From Candidatus Enterococcus myersii (GTDB taxonomy: Bacteria; Bacillota; Bacilli; Lactobacillales; Enterococcaceae), in assembly GCF_017316025.1 (NCBI RefSeq), contig NZ_JAFLVT010000018.1, positions 220,002 through 284,001 on the forward strand: a stretch of 64,000 nucleotides of DNA, read 5' to 3'. Below the pieces are notes generated by a model. The model was given only the letters and a program-made list of their open reading frames with translations. It made no database searches and was not told the origin of the DNA. The number at the start of each line of letters is the position of its first letter. Positions within the stretch are counted from its first letter, which is position 1. This document shows positions 1 through 8,219 of the stretch, one piece after another. Both the position numbers and the translations under genes were made by a program.

Positions 1-959
1 TGATAATAACCTTTAATTTTGACCGTTTTACCATAATAGGAGGTTGTATTGCCGCGAACACTATTAAAGTAAAAATTATTCCAGCGTATTTTACCTTTTT
101 GCATAAAGGTGCCATAACTGCTTTTGGCATAATATTTTCCTCCAGGGCTAGTATTTAGATCTACCCCACTGCCTTTTGCAACAAAGCCTAAAAATTGATT
201 TTGATTGTTGTATAAAGCGTAGTACTCTTTTTTGTTAACGGTGTAAATCTCGCGATATTGTAATGTTTTACCGTTAAAATTTTGATTTTTAGCTGCGGTG
301 AAGACGTCTGGTTGAACGCTTAAATTTTTAGTAGTTACAGCAACATAGCCTGTTTTTGTCACATAGCTACCATTGTGCAGCGACAACGTAGTTTCAGGCA
401 CCCAACCAAGTTCAGAATTATTCCCATCTGCTTGGACAATTTGGATCATTTCCCGATTTTCACTGGTTTTTGCGCGATTTGTTACTCGGTATACATTCCC
501 CTGATAAGCAGCCAAGCTTTCCTTTTTTACAAACTGATTTTGAGAATCTAATTGATAGAAAAATTCATCTCCTGCTTTAATTTTGGCATATGTTTTTAAA
601 CTTTCTTTCTTGCCTACCAAAGTTTCAAGCACGTCAGCCTGTTTGATTTGAAGCGTATCTGCTGTCGTGGTAGTTTCTGTTGTATTTTCAAAAGTTTCGG
701 TGGTTTGGCTCTGTGTTGCTTGTGTTGTTGAAGTTTGCGTTGTTTGTGTTGCGCTGGAAGTTGTCGCATTCGTCGCTGTTGTTGATTGACTTAACTCACT
801 TTCCCCATTAGCAGAACTCGTATCTGCTTGTGTTTGTGTAGCAGCTGAACTTGACTCACTCGTTTGCGGTGTAGCTGTCTGCCCCCAAGCATTCAGCGGC
901 AATGAAGTCGTTAAAATGCTTGCAACCAACAATACTTTAACCCATTTGTTTTTTTTCAT
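1..959 (-). CDS. Secreted SH3/GW-module wall protein, N-terminal part (runs off window)
   Basis: The frame stays open from an ATG at 959 to the window edge, giving 319 codons with no stop. A ribosome binding site (AAAGGAGT) precedes the ATG. Residues 1-25 form a signal peptide (MKKNKWVKVLLVASI, then a small-residue cleavage region). About 80 residues rich in Ser, Thr, Gln and Ala follow as a wall-spanning linker. From about residue 105 the protein has repeated segments of GW/SH3_8 style, for example YAKIKAGDEFFYQL and TKKGKIRW-like strands. Such modules bind lipoteichoic acid or peptidoglycan in autolysins and internalin-like proteins. The catalytic part, if any, would lie upstream in genome coordinates, outside the window. 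Function beyond wall association is inferred. Confidence 0.75.
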   Translation of the reverse strand, partial: MKKNKWVKVLLVASILTTSLPLNAWGQTATPQTSESSSAATQTQADTSSANGESELSQSTTATNATTSSATQTTQTSTTQATQSQTTETFENTTETTTTADTLQIKQADVLETLVGKKESLKTYAKIKAGDEFFYQLDSQNQFVKKESLAAYQGNVYRVTNRAKTSENREMIQIVQADGNNSELGWVPETTLSLHNGSYVTKTGYVAVTTKNLSVQPDVFTAAKNQNFNGKTLQYREIYTVNKKEYYALYNNQNQFLGFVAKGSGVDLNTSPGGKYYAKSSYGTFMQKGKIRWNNFYFNSVRGNTTSYYGKTVKIKGYY

Positions 960-1460
960 TGTCTACTCCTTTATATTTAATTTTCCTTTTATCTTTACAA
1001 ATCAATTATAACCGCCAGTTAAGGAAAACAGAAGTGAGAACCTGTCAGAAAAATAAATTTCCACTATTTTTTTAGCCAAAAGCAGATGCCATAAAGCTAC
1101 TAAATTTTTCTTTTTACAAATAAAGAACGTTTTCTAACTAACCATATCTGACCATAAATCAGATGATTCTAAAAATATGAGAAAGCATTTTTCAATCCTT
1201 CAATTTATGACTGTAAGACCTTTTGTTACATACGTAAAACTGCTGTAAGTAGCCACTAATGCTTTTTGTACTTGCTTTACTTTTGTTAATAGACTTCTAA
1301 GAGACAGTCTTTTAGCTCCAACTGTTGCACACTTTGCAGGGATTTTTATTGTTTTGATGCGACTATGATCTACACAAAGAGGAGGTGTGACAAAAATCTT
1401 GTCACACCCCCCTTTTTTGTAAATGATGTTTTAGCGTAGCCTCATTTAGAATTTATCTCT
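960..1460. other. Intergenic region, 500 bp, no gene seen
   Basis: No open frame with a ribosome binding site was found on either strand. The region holds the upstream region of the wall-protein gene on the minus strand and a strong hairpin at 1383-1416, annotated separately. The rest is AT-rich and unexplained. Confidence 0.5.
1383..1416. terminator. Hairpin terminator downstream of rbsB
   Basis: GGTGTGACAA and TTGTCACACC pair around a short loop. On the plus strand the stem is followed by CCCCTTTTTT, so the better U-tract faces plus. On the minus strand the tract is the weaker CTCCTCTTT. It most simply ends the ribose operon on the minus strand and may act both ways. Confidence 0.6.
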
Positions 1461-2384
1461 TTATTTGGTTACCAAATCAAGTGGTGAGTCGATTTTTTCA
1501 TCCACTTTTTTACCAGCAAAGTGATCATATGCAGCTTGCAAGGCTAATTTTCCCATCTCTTCTGGTTTTTGAGCAATTGTGGCACTCATTTTACCATCTT
1601 TAATCGCTTTTAAGCCGTCTACTGTTCCATCAAAGCCAACAATGATAAAGTCTTTTCCCTTACTACTTGCTGCTTCTGAAGCACCTAATGCCATTTCGTC
1701 ATTTTGTGCAAAGACACCTTGCAAGTCAGAGTGGGCTTGTAAAATGTTTTCCATCACTGTCAATCCTTTAGCACGGTCAAAGTTAGCAGATTGTTTGTCA
1801 GCTACATTTAATTTTCCTTTAGCGTAATCATCAAAACCTTTACCCCGTTCCCGTGTGGCAGAAGCCCCTGGTACGCCTTCTAGTTCTGCTACTTTTGCAT
1901 TTTCACCTAATTTTTCAATGATAAATTGGGCTGCCATTTTACCGCCTTCTTCGTTATTTGAAGCAACAGTCGTTAATAATTTACCTCCATCACTGCTACG
2001 GTCAATCGCAATTACAGGAATGTTGGCACTATTAGCAGATTCCACAGCTGGCACAATTGCTGAAGAGTCGACCGGATTAACTAAAATAACATCAACTTTT
2101 TGTTGAATTAAATCATCAATGTCGTTACTTTGTTTTGCTGTATCATCTTGGGCATCGACTACTTTAATTGTGGTTTTATTTTCATCAGCCAGTTTTTGAA
2201 CTCCGTCACGTAATGAAACAAAGAAGGGATTATTTAACGTGGAAACAGAAACTCCGACAGTTAACTCAGCCGGTTTTTTGTCATCTGTTTTACCTTCAGA
2301 ACTACTTGAGCCGCCCTCTAGACCAGTTGCGCCACATCCTGCTAACATTAGTACACTTGCTGCGAATACGAAAAATTTTTTCAT
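1461..2384 (-). CDS. rbsB: Ribose ABC transporter substrate-binding lipoprotein
   Basis: A 307-residue periplasmic-binding-protein type 1 sugar receptor. The start at 2384 is chosen because GAGGAGGAAG lies just upstream and the protein then begins with a lipoprotein signal, MKKFFVFAASVLMLAGCG, whose LAGC lipobox gives Cys17 as the lipidated residue. The sugar-binding fold is visible in VGVSVSTLNNPFF near the N-terminus and in VILVNPVDSSAI, VIAIDR and FAQNDEMALGA further on, all typical of RbsB. It is the last gene of rbsRKDACB and delivers ribose to RbsC/RbsA at the outer face of the membrane. A 124-bp gap separates it from rbsC. Confidence 0.93.
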   Translation of the reverse strand: MKKFFVFAASVLMLAGCGATGLEGGSSSSEGKTDDKKPAELTVGVSVSTLNNPFFVSLRDGVQKLADENKTTIKVVDAQDDTAKQSNDIDDLIQQKVDVILVNPVDSSAIVPAVESANSANIPVIAIDRSSDGGKLLTTVASNNEEGGKMAAQFIIEKLGENAKVAELEGVPGASATRERGKGFDDYAKGKLNVADKQSANFDRAKGLTVMENILQAHSDLQGVFAQNDEMALGASEAASSKGKDFIIVGFDGTVDGLKAIKDGKMSATIAQKPEEMGKLALQAAYDHFAGKKVDEKIDSPLDLVTK

Positions 2385-2508
2385 TATTTCTTCCTCCTCA
2401 TATGAGTGAATTTCTTTTAAAGGATTAAGCTTTTTGCTCACTCCTAAAAACCATTTTTTCCATTGTGTGTTGCTTTTTTAAGGGCTTACATTTTTTAGTT
2501 ATCTGGGT

Positions 2509-3474
2509 TTATTTCTTTTTACGATCAAGTAAAACCGCAATCACAATTACGATCCCTTTGACAATCTGTTGATAAAAACTAGAAACACCTAATAGGTTCA
2601 ACCCGTTGTTCAAAGTACCGATAATCAAAGCCCCGACTAAAGTACCAAAAATACGTCCTTTCCCCCCTGAAAGACTAGTTCCGCCTAAAACTACAGACGC
2701 AATTGCATCCATTTCATATGACTGACCAGCTGTCGGTTGGGCAGAATTTAAACGTGAGGTGATAATCATCCCACTAATTGAAGCCATTAAACCGGATAGC
2801 GAATAAATCAAAATTTTGATTTTATCGATTTTGACCCCCGCAACAAAAGCCGCTTTTTCATTGCCACCGATAGCATAAGTCTTACGACCAAAAGCCGTTT
2901 TGTGCAAAAGAACAAAAAGAACAATAAACATAATAAACAGTAAAACTACTGGAAAAGGAATGCCAAATAAATAGCCCCGACCTAAAAAGCTAAAGAAAAA
3001 GCTATCCCCTAAACCGGTAATAGGATTCCCTTTTGTATAAACAAGTGTTGCACCGCGATAAATCGTCATTGTTGCCAAAGTAGCAATAAAAGGTGCCATA
3101 CTTCCCTTTGAAATTAATAACCCATTAATAGCTCCTAAAATCGCTCCGGTTAAAAGCCCAAGTAAAACGGCTAAAGGTGCACTCATACCATTGGCGATAA
3201 AACCGGCTGTTAATGCACTGGATAAAGCGAGTGTTGAGCCCACTGACAAATCAATTCCACCAGTCAAAATGACAAATGTCATTCCAAAAGCAATAAAACC
3301 ATTGGCAGCAACCTGCCGTAATAAGTTCAACAGATTGTTGGGATTTAAGAATTCACGATTCATAACAGAAACGACAATGACCAAGACAATAAGCGCAAGT
3401 AATGGTCCTAATTTTGCAATAATACCTGCTGCATCAAAATTACTTTTTTTAGCGACGTTCTTTTTATTCTCCAT
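2509..3474 (-). CDS. rbsC: Ribose ABC transporter permease
   Basis: A 321-residue polytopic protein of the BPD_transp_2 (RbsC/AraH) family with about eight to ten membrane segments. Typical family motifs are visible: FVILTGGIDLSVGS in the first third and a Gly-rich IASVVLGGTSLSGGKGRIFGT segment near residue 245, the region contacting the ATPase. It forms the ribose channel in the membrane with RbsA and takes ribose from RbsB. The start follows rbsA by 2 bp, so the two are translationally coupled. Length and content are normal for the family. Confidence 0.93.
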   Translation of the reverse strand: MENKKNVAKKSNFDAAGIIAKLGPLLALIVLVIVVSVMNREFLNPNNLLNLLRQVAANGFIAFGMTFVILTGGIDLSVGSTLALSSALTAGFIANGMSAPLAVLLGLLTGAILGAINGLLISKGSMAPFIATLATMTIYRGATLVYTKGNPITGLGDSFFFSFLGRGYLFGIPFPVVLLFIMFIVLFVLLHKTAFGRKTYAIGGNEKAAFVAGVKIDKIKILIYSLSGLMASISGMIITSRLNSAQPTAGQSYEMDAIASVVLGGTSLSGGKGRIFGTLVGALIIGTLNNGLNLLGVSSFYQQIVKGIVIVIAVLLDRKKK

Positions 3475-3476
3475 TT

Positions 3477-4961
3477 TTATTTTCCTCCTGTTGCATAAGT
3501 CATAATTTTTTCCTGGTCAAAATCTACTTTTTGCAATTCACCATTAATCCTGCCCTCGTGAACGACCAAGATTCTGTCGCTTATTCCCATTACTTCTGGC
3601 AAGTCACTGGAAACGACGATAATTGCTACCCCGCGATCTGCTAATTCATTGATCAATTGGTAAATTTCACGTTTAGCACCCACGTCTACTCCACGGGTCG
3701 GTTCATCTAAAATCAATACTTTTGGTCCAGCACCGATCCATTTGGCTAAAACAACTTTTTGTTGATTTCCCCCAGACAGATCACCAACGATATCATCCTC
3801 AGATTGCACCTTAATTAGAAGTCGTTTAATTAATAGTTCGGCAAATTCTGCTTCTGTTTTTTTATCTATCAAGCCATTTTTTACAAAGCCGTCAATGGAA
3901 GGCAGACTAATATTATCTAACACAGAGAAGTCCAAGACTAAGCCTTCTGATTTTCTATCTTCTGTTAAAAAGCCAATACCATTTTGAATAGATTTAGCCG
4001 GGGACTCGATTTTTTTTGACTCACCTTCAATCGTGATAGTTCCTTCTTCCAAAGGATCTAAACCGAAAATTCCCCGCATAATTTCTGTACGACCAGCCCC
4101 CATTAAACCTGAGAAACCTACAATTTCACCACTTCTAACGTTAAAGGAAACATCTTTGAAAACCCCATTTGCACCGGTTAAGTGCGCTGCTGTAAAGACG
4201 ACTTCTCCGATGATAGCCGTTTTTTGAGGATAATAATCTGAAATTTCGCGTCCCACCATTTTGCGAACTACTTCATTGACGTCTGTCTCACTGGTTTTTG
4301 TCGTATCAATGGAAAGACCATCTCGCATCACGGTGATTTCATCACTGATTTGGAAAATCTCTTCCATTCGGTGGGAAATATAAACGATTGCGACATCTTG
4401 TGCTTTTAATTGGTAAATAATTTTGAATAAGGCTTTGATTTCCGTATCAGAAAGGGCGGCGGTAGGTTCATCCATAATCAAAATTTTTGCATCGGTCATT
4501 AAAGATTTGGTGATTTCAATCATTTGCTGTTGCCCGACTGATAGCTCATCTAATTCTTTATCTAAATCAAGTGAAATTCCTAGCTGAGCAAAATGGTGCA
4601 AGGCGATTTCTCGCATTTTCTTTGTATCCAATAAACCAAAAGGGGTCTTTAGTTCGTTGTTCAAAAATAGGTTTTCCAATACGGTCATTTGTGGCCAAGA
4701 ATTCATTTCTTGATGAATAAAACTAATCCCAAACTCTTCGGCTTCTTTAGGACTCGAAAATGTCTTTTCTTGTCCATCAATTAAAATCGTTCCAGAATCT
4801 TTTTTATGCAAACCGGTCAAGATATTCATTAGCGTTGATTTTCCTGCACCATTTTCACCCATCAAGGCGTGAATTTCACCGCTTTTTATTTCAATACTGA
4901 CATCCCGTAAAACCTGATTTGTGCCAAAAGACTTTGAAATGTTTTTCATTTCAACGTACAT
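3477..4961 (-). CDS. rbsA: Ribose ABC transporter ATP-binding protein
   Basis: A 494-residue protein with two fused ATPase domains, the normal RbsA/MglA layout. The N-terminal half has a good Walker A (GENGAGKST) and signature (LSVGQQQMIEI), with Walker B ILIMDEPTAAL. The C-terminal half has a divergent Walker A (GLMGAGRTE) and an intact signature LSGGNQQKV with LILDEPTRGVD. A weak second Walker A is usual in this family. It powers ribose import on the cytoplasmic face, lies 12 bp after rbsD and is followed closely by rbsC. Confidence 0.94.
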   Translation of the reverse strand: MYVEMKNISKSFGTNQVLRDVSIEIKSGEIHALMGENGAGKSTLMNILTGLHKKDSGTILIDGQEKTFSSPKEAEEFGISFIHQEMNSWPQMTVLENLFLNNELKTPFGLLDTKKMREIALHHFAQLGISLDLDKELDELSVGQQQMIEITKSLMTDAKILIMDEPTAALSDTEIKALFKIIYQLKAQDVAIVYISHRMEEIFQISDEITVMRDGLSIDTTKTSETDVNEVVRKMVGREISDYYPQKTAIIGEVVFTAAHLTGANGVFKDVSFNVRSGEIVGFSGLMGAGRTEIMRGIFGLDPLEEGTITIEGESKKIESPAKSIQNGIGFLTEDRKSEGLVLDFSVLDNISLPSIDGFVKNGLIDKKTEAEFAELLIKRLLIKVQSEDDIVGDLSGGNQQKVVLAKWIGAGPKVLILDEPTRGVDVGAKREIYQLINELADRGVAIIVVSSDLPEVMGISDRILVVHEGRINGELQKVDFDQEKIMTYATGGK

Positions 4962-4973
4962 GTTATTCCCTCC

Positions 4974-5372
4974 TTAAAAGATGACAGCAGACTGTAAAAT
5001 AATGTTGGAATAAGGCGTTACTTCACCAGTACGAATAACGGCTTTACTATTTTGCGTTTGCTTTTTAAATTCTGTGTGAGAAACATAGACAATTTTCACC
5101 CCTTTAGGTAGCGCTTTCAAAACTGCTTGTAATTGTTGGGCATTTTGCGTTTTAATTTCCTCTGCTAAAACGACCTTTTCAATTGCCATATCTGAAAGCA
5201 CCGCCAACAATACATCGTTAAAACTCGGTAGCCCAAACTTTAAAGCTAAGTCAATTTTTGCTACACCATGGGGTACCGGCAGTCCGGCATCCCCAATAGT
5301 AATTTGATCTGTGTGACCTAAATCAGCTAAAACTTTTGTAATCTCGCTATTTAAAATGCCATGTTTTTTCAT
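4974..5372 (-). CDS. rbsD: D-ribose pyranase
   Basis: A 132-residue RbsD/FucU family protein. The family N-terminus [11 protein letters not shown] with the catalytic-site His4, the GHTD motif near residue 20 and the C-terminal [12 protein letters not shown] segment are all present. It interconverts the pyranose and furanose forms of ribose so that RbsK receives the furanose. The first 26 bp overlap the end of rbsK, and an AAGGAG sequence inside rbsK serves as ribosome binding site. Confidence 0.94.
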   Translation of the reverse strand: MKKHGILNSEITKVLADLGHTDQITIGDAGLPVPHGVAKIDLALKFGLPSFNDVLLAVLSDMAIEKVVLAEEIKTQNAQQLQAVLKALPKGVKIVYVSHTEFKKQTQNSKAVIRTGEVTPYSNIILQSAVIF

Positions 5373-6249
5373 ATTGAGGTTGCTCCTTCATCTTTTCTAG
5401 TGTCGGCATACCACCCTGGGCACCAAAGCCTTGGACAGAAATTGCAGCAGCCAAATTGGCAAAACGCAAAGCTTCTGACATCTTCAAGCCATATAGTAAT
5501 GCAGTGGCCATCGCAGCGTTAAACGTATCTCCTGCCCCTGTTGTATCAACTGGTTGCACTTCAAAAGCCGGTACAATTTCTTCTTTTTTACCATCGTGAT
5601 AAATTGCCCCCATCGCCCCGAGGGTAATCACTAACTTATTGGGATATTTTGCTAATACCTGTGAGCGACTTTGATCAGGAAAAATAATTGCCGATTCGTG
5701 CTCATTAGGAGTTAAATAAGTTATCTTTTCAAGATAGTCTTTTGCAAGGGGGCGGGCTGGTGCAGGATTTAACAAAGTTTTAATGCCATGTTCCCAACAA
5801 AAATCAATAATTGCTTCATTTGTTGCTTGGGGAATTTCATTTTGTAAGATAACTAAGTCACTATTTAACAACTGCGATGCGAATTTCTCAATATTACTAG
5901 GCTTTACCTCGTTGTTAGCAGCAGGAATGACAATAATGCTATTATCATGATCGTATAATACGATATGGGCAGAACCGCTTTCAGCATGTGTAACCCGTTC
6001 CACACAACTTACATCAACCCCATTTTCTACTAAATTATTTAAAATTGCTGTACCAAAATCATCACTGCCAACTGCACCGACCATCGCCACTTCCACACCC
6101 AAACGACTGGCAGCTACTGCTTGATTGGCACCTTTACCGCCAAATGCAGTCGCAAATTTTTCACCAAAAACAGTCTCGCCTTGATCAGGCTTAATGTTTG
6201 TAGTAACCACAAAATCTGTCGACATACTTCCTACAACCGTAATTTTCAT
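5347..6249 (-). CDS. rbsK: Ribokinase
   Basis: A 300-residue PfkB-family sugar kinase. The first PfkB signature is visible as [15 protein letters not shown] near residue 39 and the second as [12 protein letters not shown] near residue 236, which holds the catalytic Asp and anion hole. It phosphorylates ribose to ribose 5-phosphate in the cytoplasm. The ATG overlaps the TGA of rbsR by four bases (ATGA), and the 3' end overlaps rbsD, so regulator, kinase and pyranase are tightly coupled. Confidence 0.95.
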   Translation of the reverse strand: MKITVVGSMSTDFVVTTNIKPDQGETVFGEKFATAFGGKGANQAVAASRLGVEVAMVGAVGSDDFGTAILNNLVENGVDVSCVERVTHAESGSAHIVLYDHDNSIIVIPAANNEVKPSNIEKFASQLLNSDLVILQNEIPQATNEAIIDFCWEHGIKTLLNPAPARPLAKDYLEKITYLTPNEHESAIIFPDQSRSQVLAKYPNKLVITLGAMGAIYHDGKKEEIVPAFEVQPVDTTGAGDTFNAAMATALLYGLKMSEALRFANLAAAISVQGFGAQGGMPTLEKMKEQPQYEKTWHFK

Positions 6250-7229
6250 TGTGCTTCCTTCTTTCGTAAAGTATCCCGTTTGACTAAACGAGTTGGTAAG
6301 ACTAATTTTTTTTGCATCACTTTTTGTCCGTTCATTAACTGATACAACATCTCAGCACCTTTATATCCCATTTCATAAGCCGGCTGATGAATCGTCGTTA
6401 GCGGCGGTACCACCAAATTACTAATTGGAATATCATCGTAGCCGATTACTTGTAGGGCATCGGGCACTTTGATATTCCGGCGGTAAGCCTCTTGAATAAG
6501 CGCAATCGCATGAATATCGCTAGGAGCAATCACAGTATCAACTTGAGGAAATTGTTCAAACACCGCTTGTGCTGTAATAATTGCATCTTCCAATAAAAAA
6601 GAAGCAGAGTTCACGATATAATAATTACTCTTTTGTTGATTTAAAACACTCAAAACTCCTTGTAGTCGTTCTTGGGAGCGATCAATTTCTTTAGGACCAG
6701 AGATGACGATAATTTCTTTTGTCTTTCTTTTTAAAACCGTTGTAGCTGCTAAAGCACCGCCAGCCACGTCATCGGCGTGAATGGAATACTCTGAATCCTT
6801 GCCTACACGGTCTAAAAACACTAGGGGATGAACACTGTCATAAAAAGCATAGTCGTTATCTACAGCAGATAATACACCAGCCACGTTATTTTGATTAAAG
6901 GCGTGTAAATAATCATTAGCGCGTTCAGGATTTTCTTGGACATTGCCTAAAATAACTTGATAACCTTTTGCCTGCAAAAAATCTTCGACACCTTTTGCCA
7001 ATAATGGGAAAAAAGGATTAGAAATATCCGGTAATAATAATCCCACCAATTTTGATTTTTTTTGATAGAGAGAGCGTGCCACTTCATTGGGACGAAAATC
7101 CAAATCTTTTATGGCATTATCAATTTTTTTACGAGACTCTTCACTAACATAACCACTCCCGTTGATTGCTCTTGAAACTGTTGCGACGGATAATCCTGCT
7201 AATTTTGCGACATCACGAATCGTTGCCAT
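6246..7229 (-). CDS. rbsR: LacI-family ribose operon repressor
   Basis: A 327-residue LacI/GalR regulator. The start at 7229 (MATIRDVAKLAG) is chosen over an upstream in-frame ATG because it begins directly with the LacI helix-turn-helix (VAKLAGLSVATVSRAIN), and the extra 48 residues would run through the promoter and operator. The C-terminal two-thirds is a sugar-binding fold similar to RbsB, with GLLLPDISNPFFP and VIGYDDIPIS typical of the family. Being first in the operon, it very likely represses its own promoter, with ribose or a phosphorylated derivative as inducer (inference). Confidence 0.92.
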   Translation of the reverse strand: MATIRDVAKLAGLSVATVSRAINGSGYVSEESRKKIDNAIKDLDFRPNEVARSLYQKKSKLVGLLLPDISNPFFPLLAKGVEDFLQAKGYQVILGNVQENPERANDYLHAFNQNNVAGVLSAVDNDYAFYDSVHPLVFLDRVGKDSEYSIHADDVAGGALAATTVLKRKTKEIIVISGPKEIDRSQERLQGVLSVLNQQKSNYYIVNSASFLLEDAIITAQAVFEQFPQVDTVIAPSDIHAIALIQEAYRRNIKVPDALQVIGYDDIPISNLVVPPLTTIHQPAYEMGYKGAEMLYQLMNGQKVMQKKLVLPTRLVKRDTLRKKEAQ

Positions 7230-7248
7230 TTGTTCACCATCTTCCTTA

Positions 7249-7262
7249 TGTAACCGTTTACA
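7249..7262 (-). promoter_or_regulatory. Operator / cre-like site for the rbs operon
   Basis: The minus strand reads TGTAAACGGTTACA, a near-palindrome fitting both LacI-family operators and the catabolite-responsive element consensus TGNAANCGNWNNCA. It lies just downstream of the -10 and upstream of the ribosome binding site of rbsR, where a bound repressor would block transcription. Either RbsR or CcpA could bind; the sequence alone does not tell. Confidence 0.65.
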
Positions 7263-7267
7263 CACAT

Positions 7268-7296
7268 AATATAAACGATTTGTATTAAAAATGCAA
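7268..7296 (-). promoter_or_regulatory. Promoter of rbsRKDACB
   Basis: On the minus strand TTGCAT (7296-7291) and TATATT (7273-7268) are separated by exactly 17 bp, a good SigA-type promoter. The operator begins five bases further on. Confidence 0.65.
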
Positions 7297-7452
7297 CCAG
7301 TTAATCTAATTTTTTTATGGATAAATGAAAAATAGTTAATTGACACCATTATCTGCCAGAAAAAGAACTTCATTACACTTTAAATTTTACGGCCAGCTAT
7401 CTGATTGGTACAAATTTATTTTTCTACTTCCCGACCAACTAAAAAAGGCTTC

Positions 7453-7552
7453 GCAAACTCGCTCAGCTTTTGAGCAATAAGACTAAAATTTTGTTCTGTC
7501 GCTCCTCAGACTTAACAAAATTTTCGCTTATTGCCGATAAAGCTAGTTTGTG
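7453..7552. repeat. 100-bp imperfect inverted repeat
   Basis: Two arms of about 40 nt pair imperfectly. The innermost 11 bp are perfect (AAAATTTTGTT with AACAAAATTTT), followed outward by GCAATAAG/CTTATTGC and CAAACT/AGTTTG blocks separated by small bulges. It lies in the gap between trxA and rbsR, has no U-tract at its end and is not a simple terminator. It could be a small dispersed element or a structured RNA. Confidence 0.5.
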
Positions 7553-7622
7553 AATCCGGACATCGCTAGCGCTTTTAATTTAACGTTTTTAGATGTGAAA
7601 ATTTTATACTCCCTTAAGAATT

Positions 7623-7668
7623 AAAAAAAGATTGGGATAAACGCCAAGCTGGCTTTTGTCCCAATCTT
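7623..7668 (-). terminator. Terminator of trxA
   Basis: On the minus strand AAGATTGGGA pairs with TCCCAATCTT across a loop with an internal GCCAGCTTGGC hairpin, followed by TTTTTTT. It lies shortly after the trxA stop. Confidence 0.8.
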
Positions 7669-7686
7669 AAATAATAAAACTGAATT

Positions 7687-8001
7687 TTACAAATGTGATG
7701 CGATTAATTGTTCTAATTGGTCTTTTGTATGCACACCAATTACTTTATCCACAACTTCGCCGTCTTTTTTTAGTAACAAAGTTGGAATACTCATTACGCC
7801 AAATTGCGCTGGTGTTTCAGGATTTTCATCCACGTCCATTTTAACGATTTTTAACTCGTCTTCATCATGGCTAGCTGCTAATTGATCTAAAATTGGCGCT
7901 TGCATGCGACACGGACCACACCAAGTTGCCCAAAAGTCGATTAAAACTAACCCTTCATCTGTTTCACTTGCAAATGTTGCATCTGTAATTGCTTTTGACA
8001 T
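7687..8001 (-). CDS. trxA: Thioredoxin
   Basis: A 104-residue thioredoxin. The active site WCGPC is at about residues 28-32 in FWATWCGPCRMQAP, and the conserved cis-Pro lies in MSIPTLLLKKDG. It reduces protein disulphides in the cytoplasm. A good ribosome binding site (GGAGGGAATA) precedes the ATG. It follows mutS2 with a 218-bp gap and has its own terminator, so it probably also has its own promoter (TATACT at 8098-8093 on the minus strand is a candidate -10). Confidence 0.95.
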   Translation of the reverse strand: MSKAITDATFASETDEGLVLIDFWATWCGPCRMQAPILDQLAASHDEDELKIVKMDVDENPETPAQFGVMSIPTLLLKKDGEVVDKVIGVHTKDQLEQLIASHL

Positions 8002-8219
8002 ATTATTCCCTCCGATTTTGCGTTGCGCATTTTCTCAACTGAATTTCCCCAAAGGATAACCTTAAATAAGATGTATTATCTCTCTAAAAAAGAGTATAGC
8101 ACTGAAAAGTTAGGGATGATAATTTTTTGCTTACAATTGGTAAGTGGAAAAAATAGCTTTTGAAAAAGTGCGCTACACTGCATTCTTTCACATTTTTTTG
8201 AATTGAATTAATTTAAAAG

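Noticed and set aside
1579..2428. Several plus-strand open frames of 82-86 codons opposite rbsB
   Set aside because: They lie wholly opposite a clear gene, lack binding sites and have composition expected of the reverse of a coding strand.
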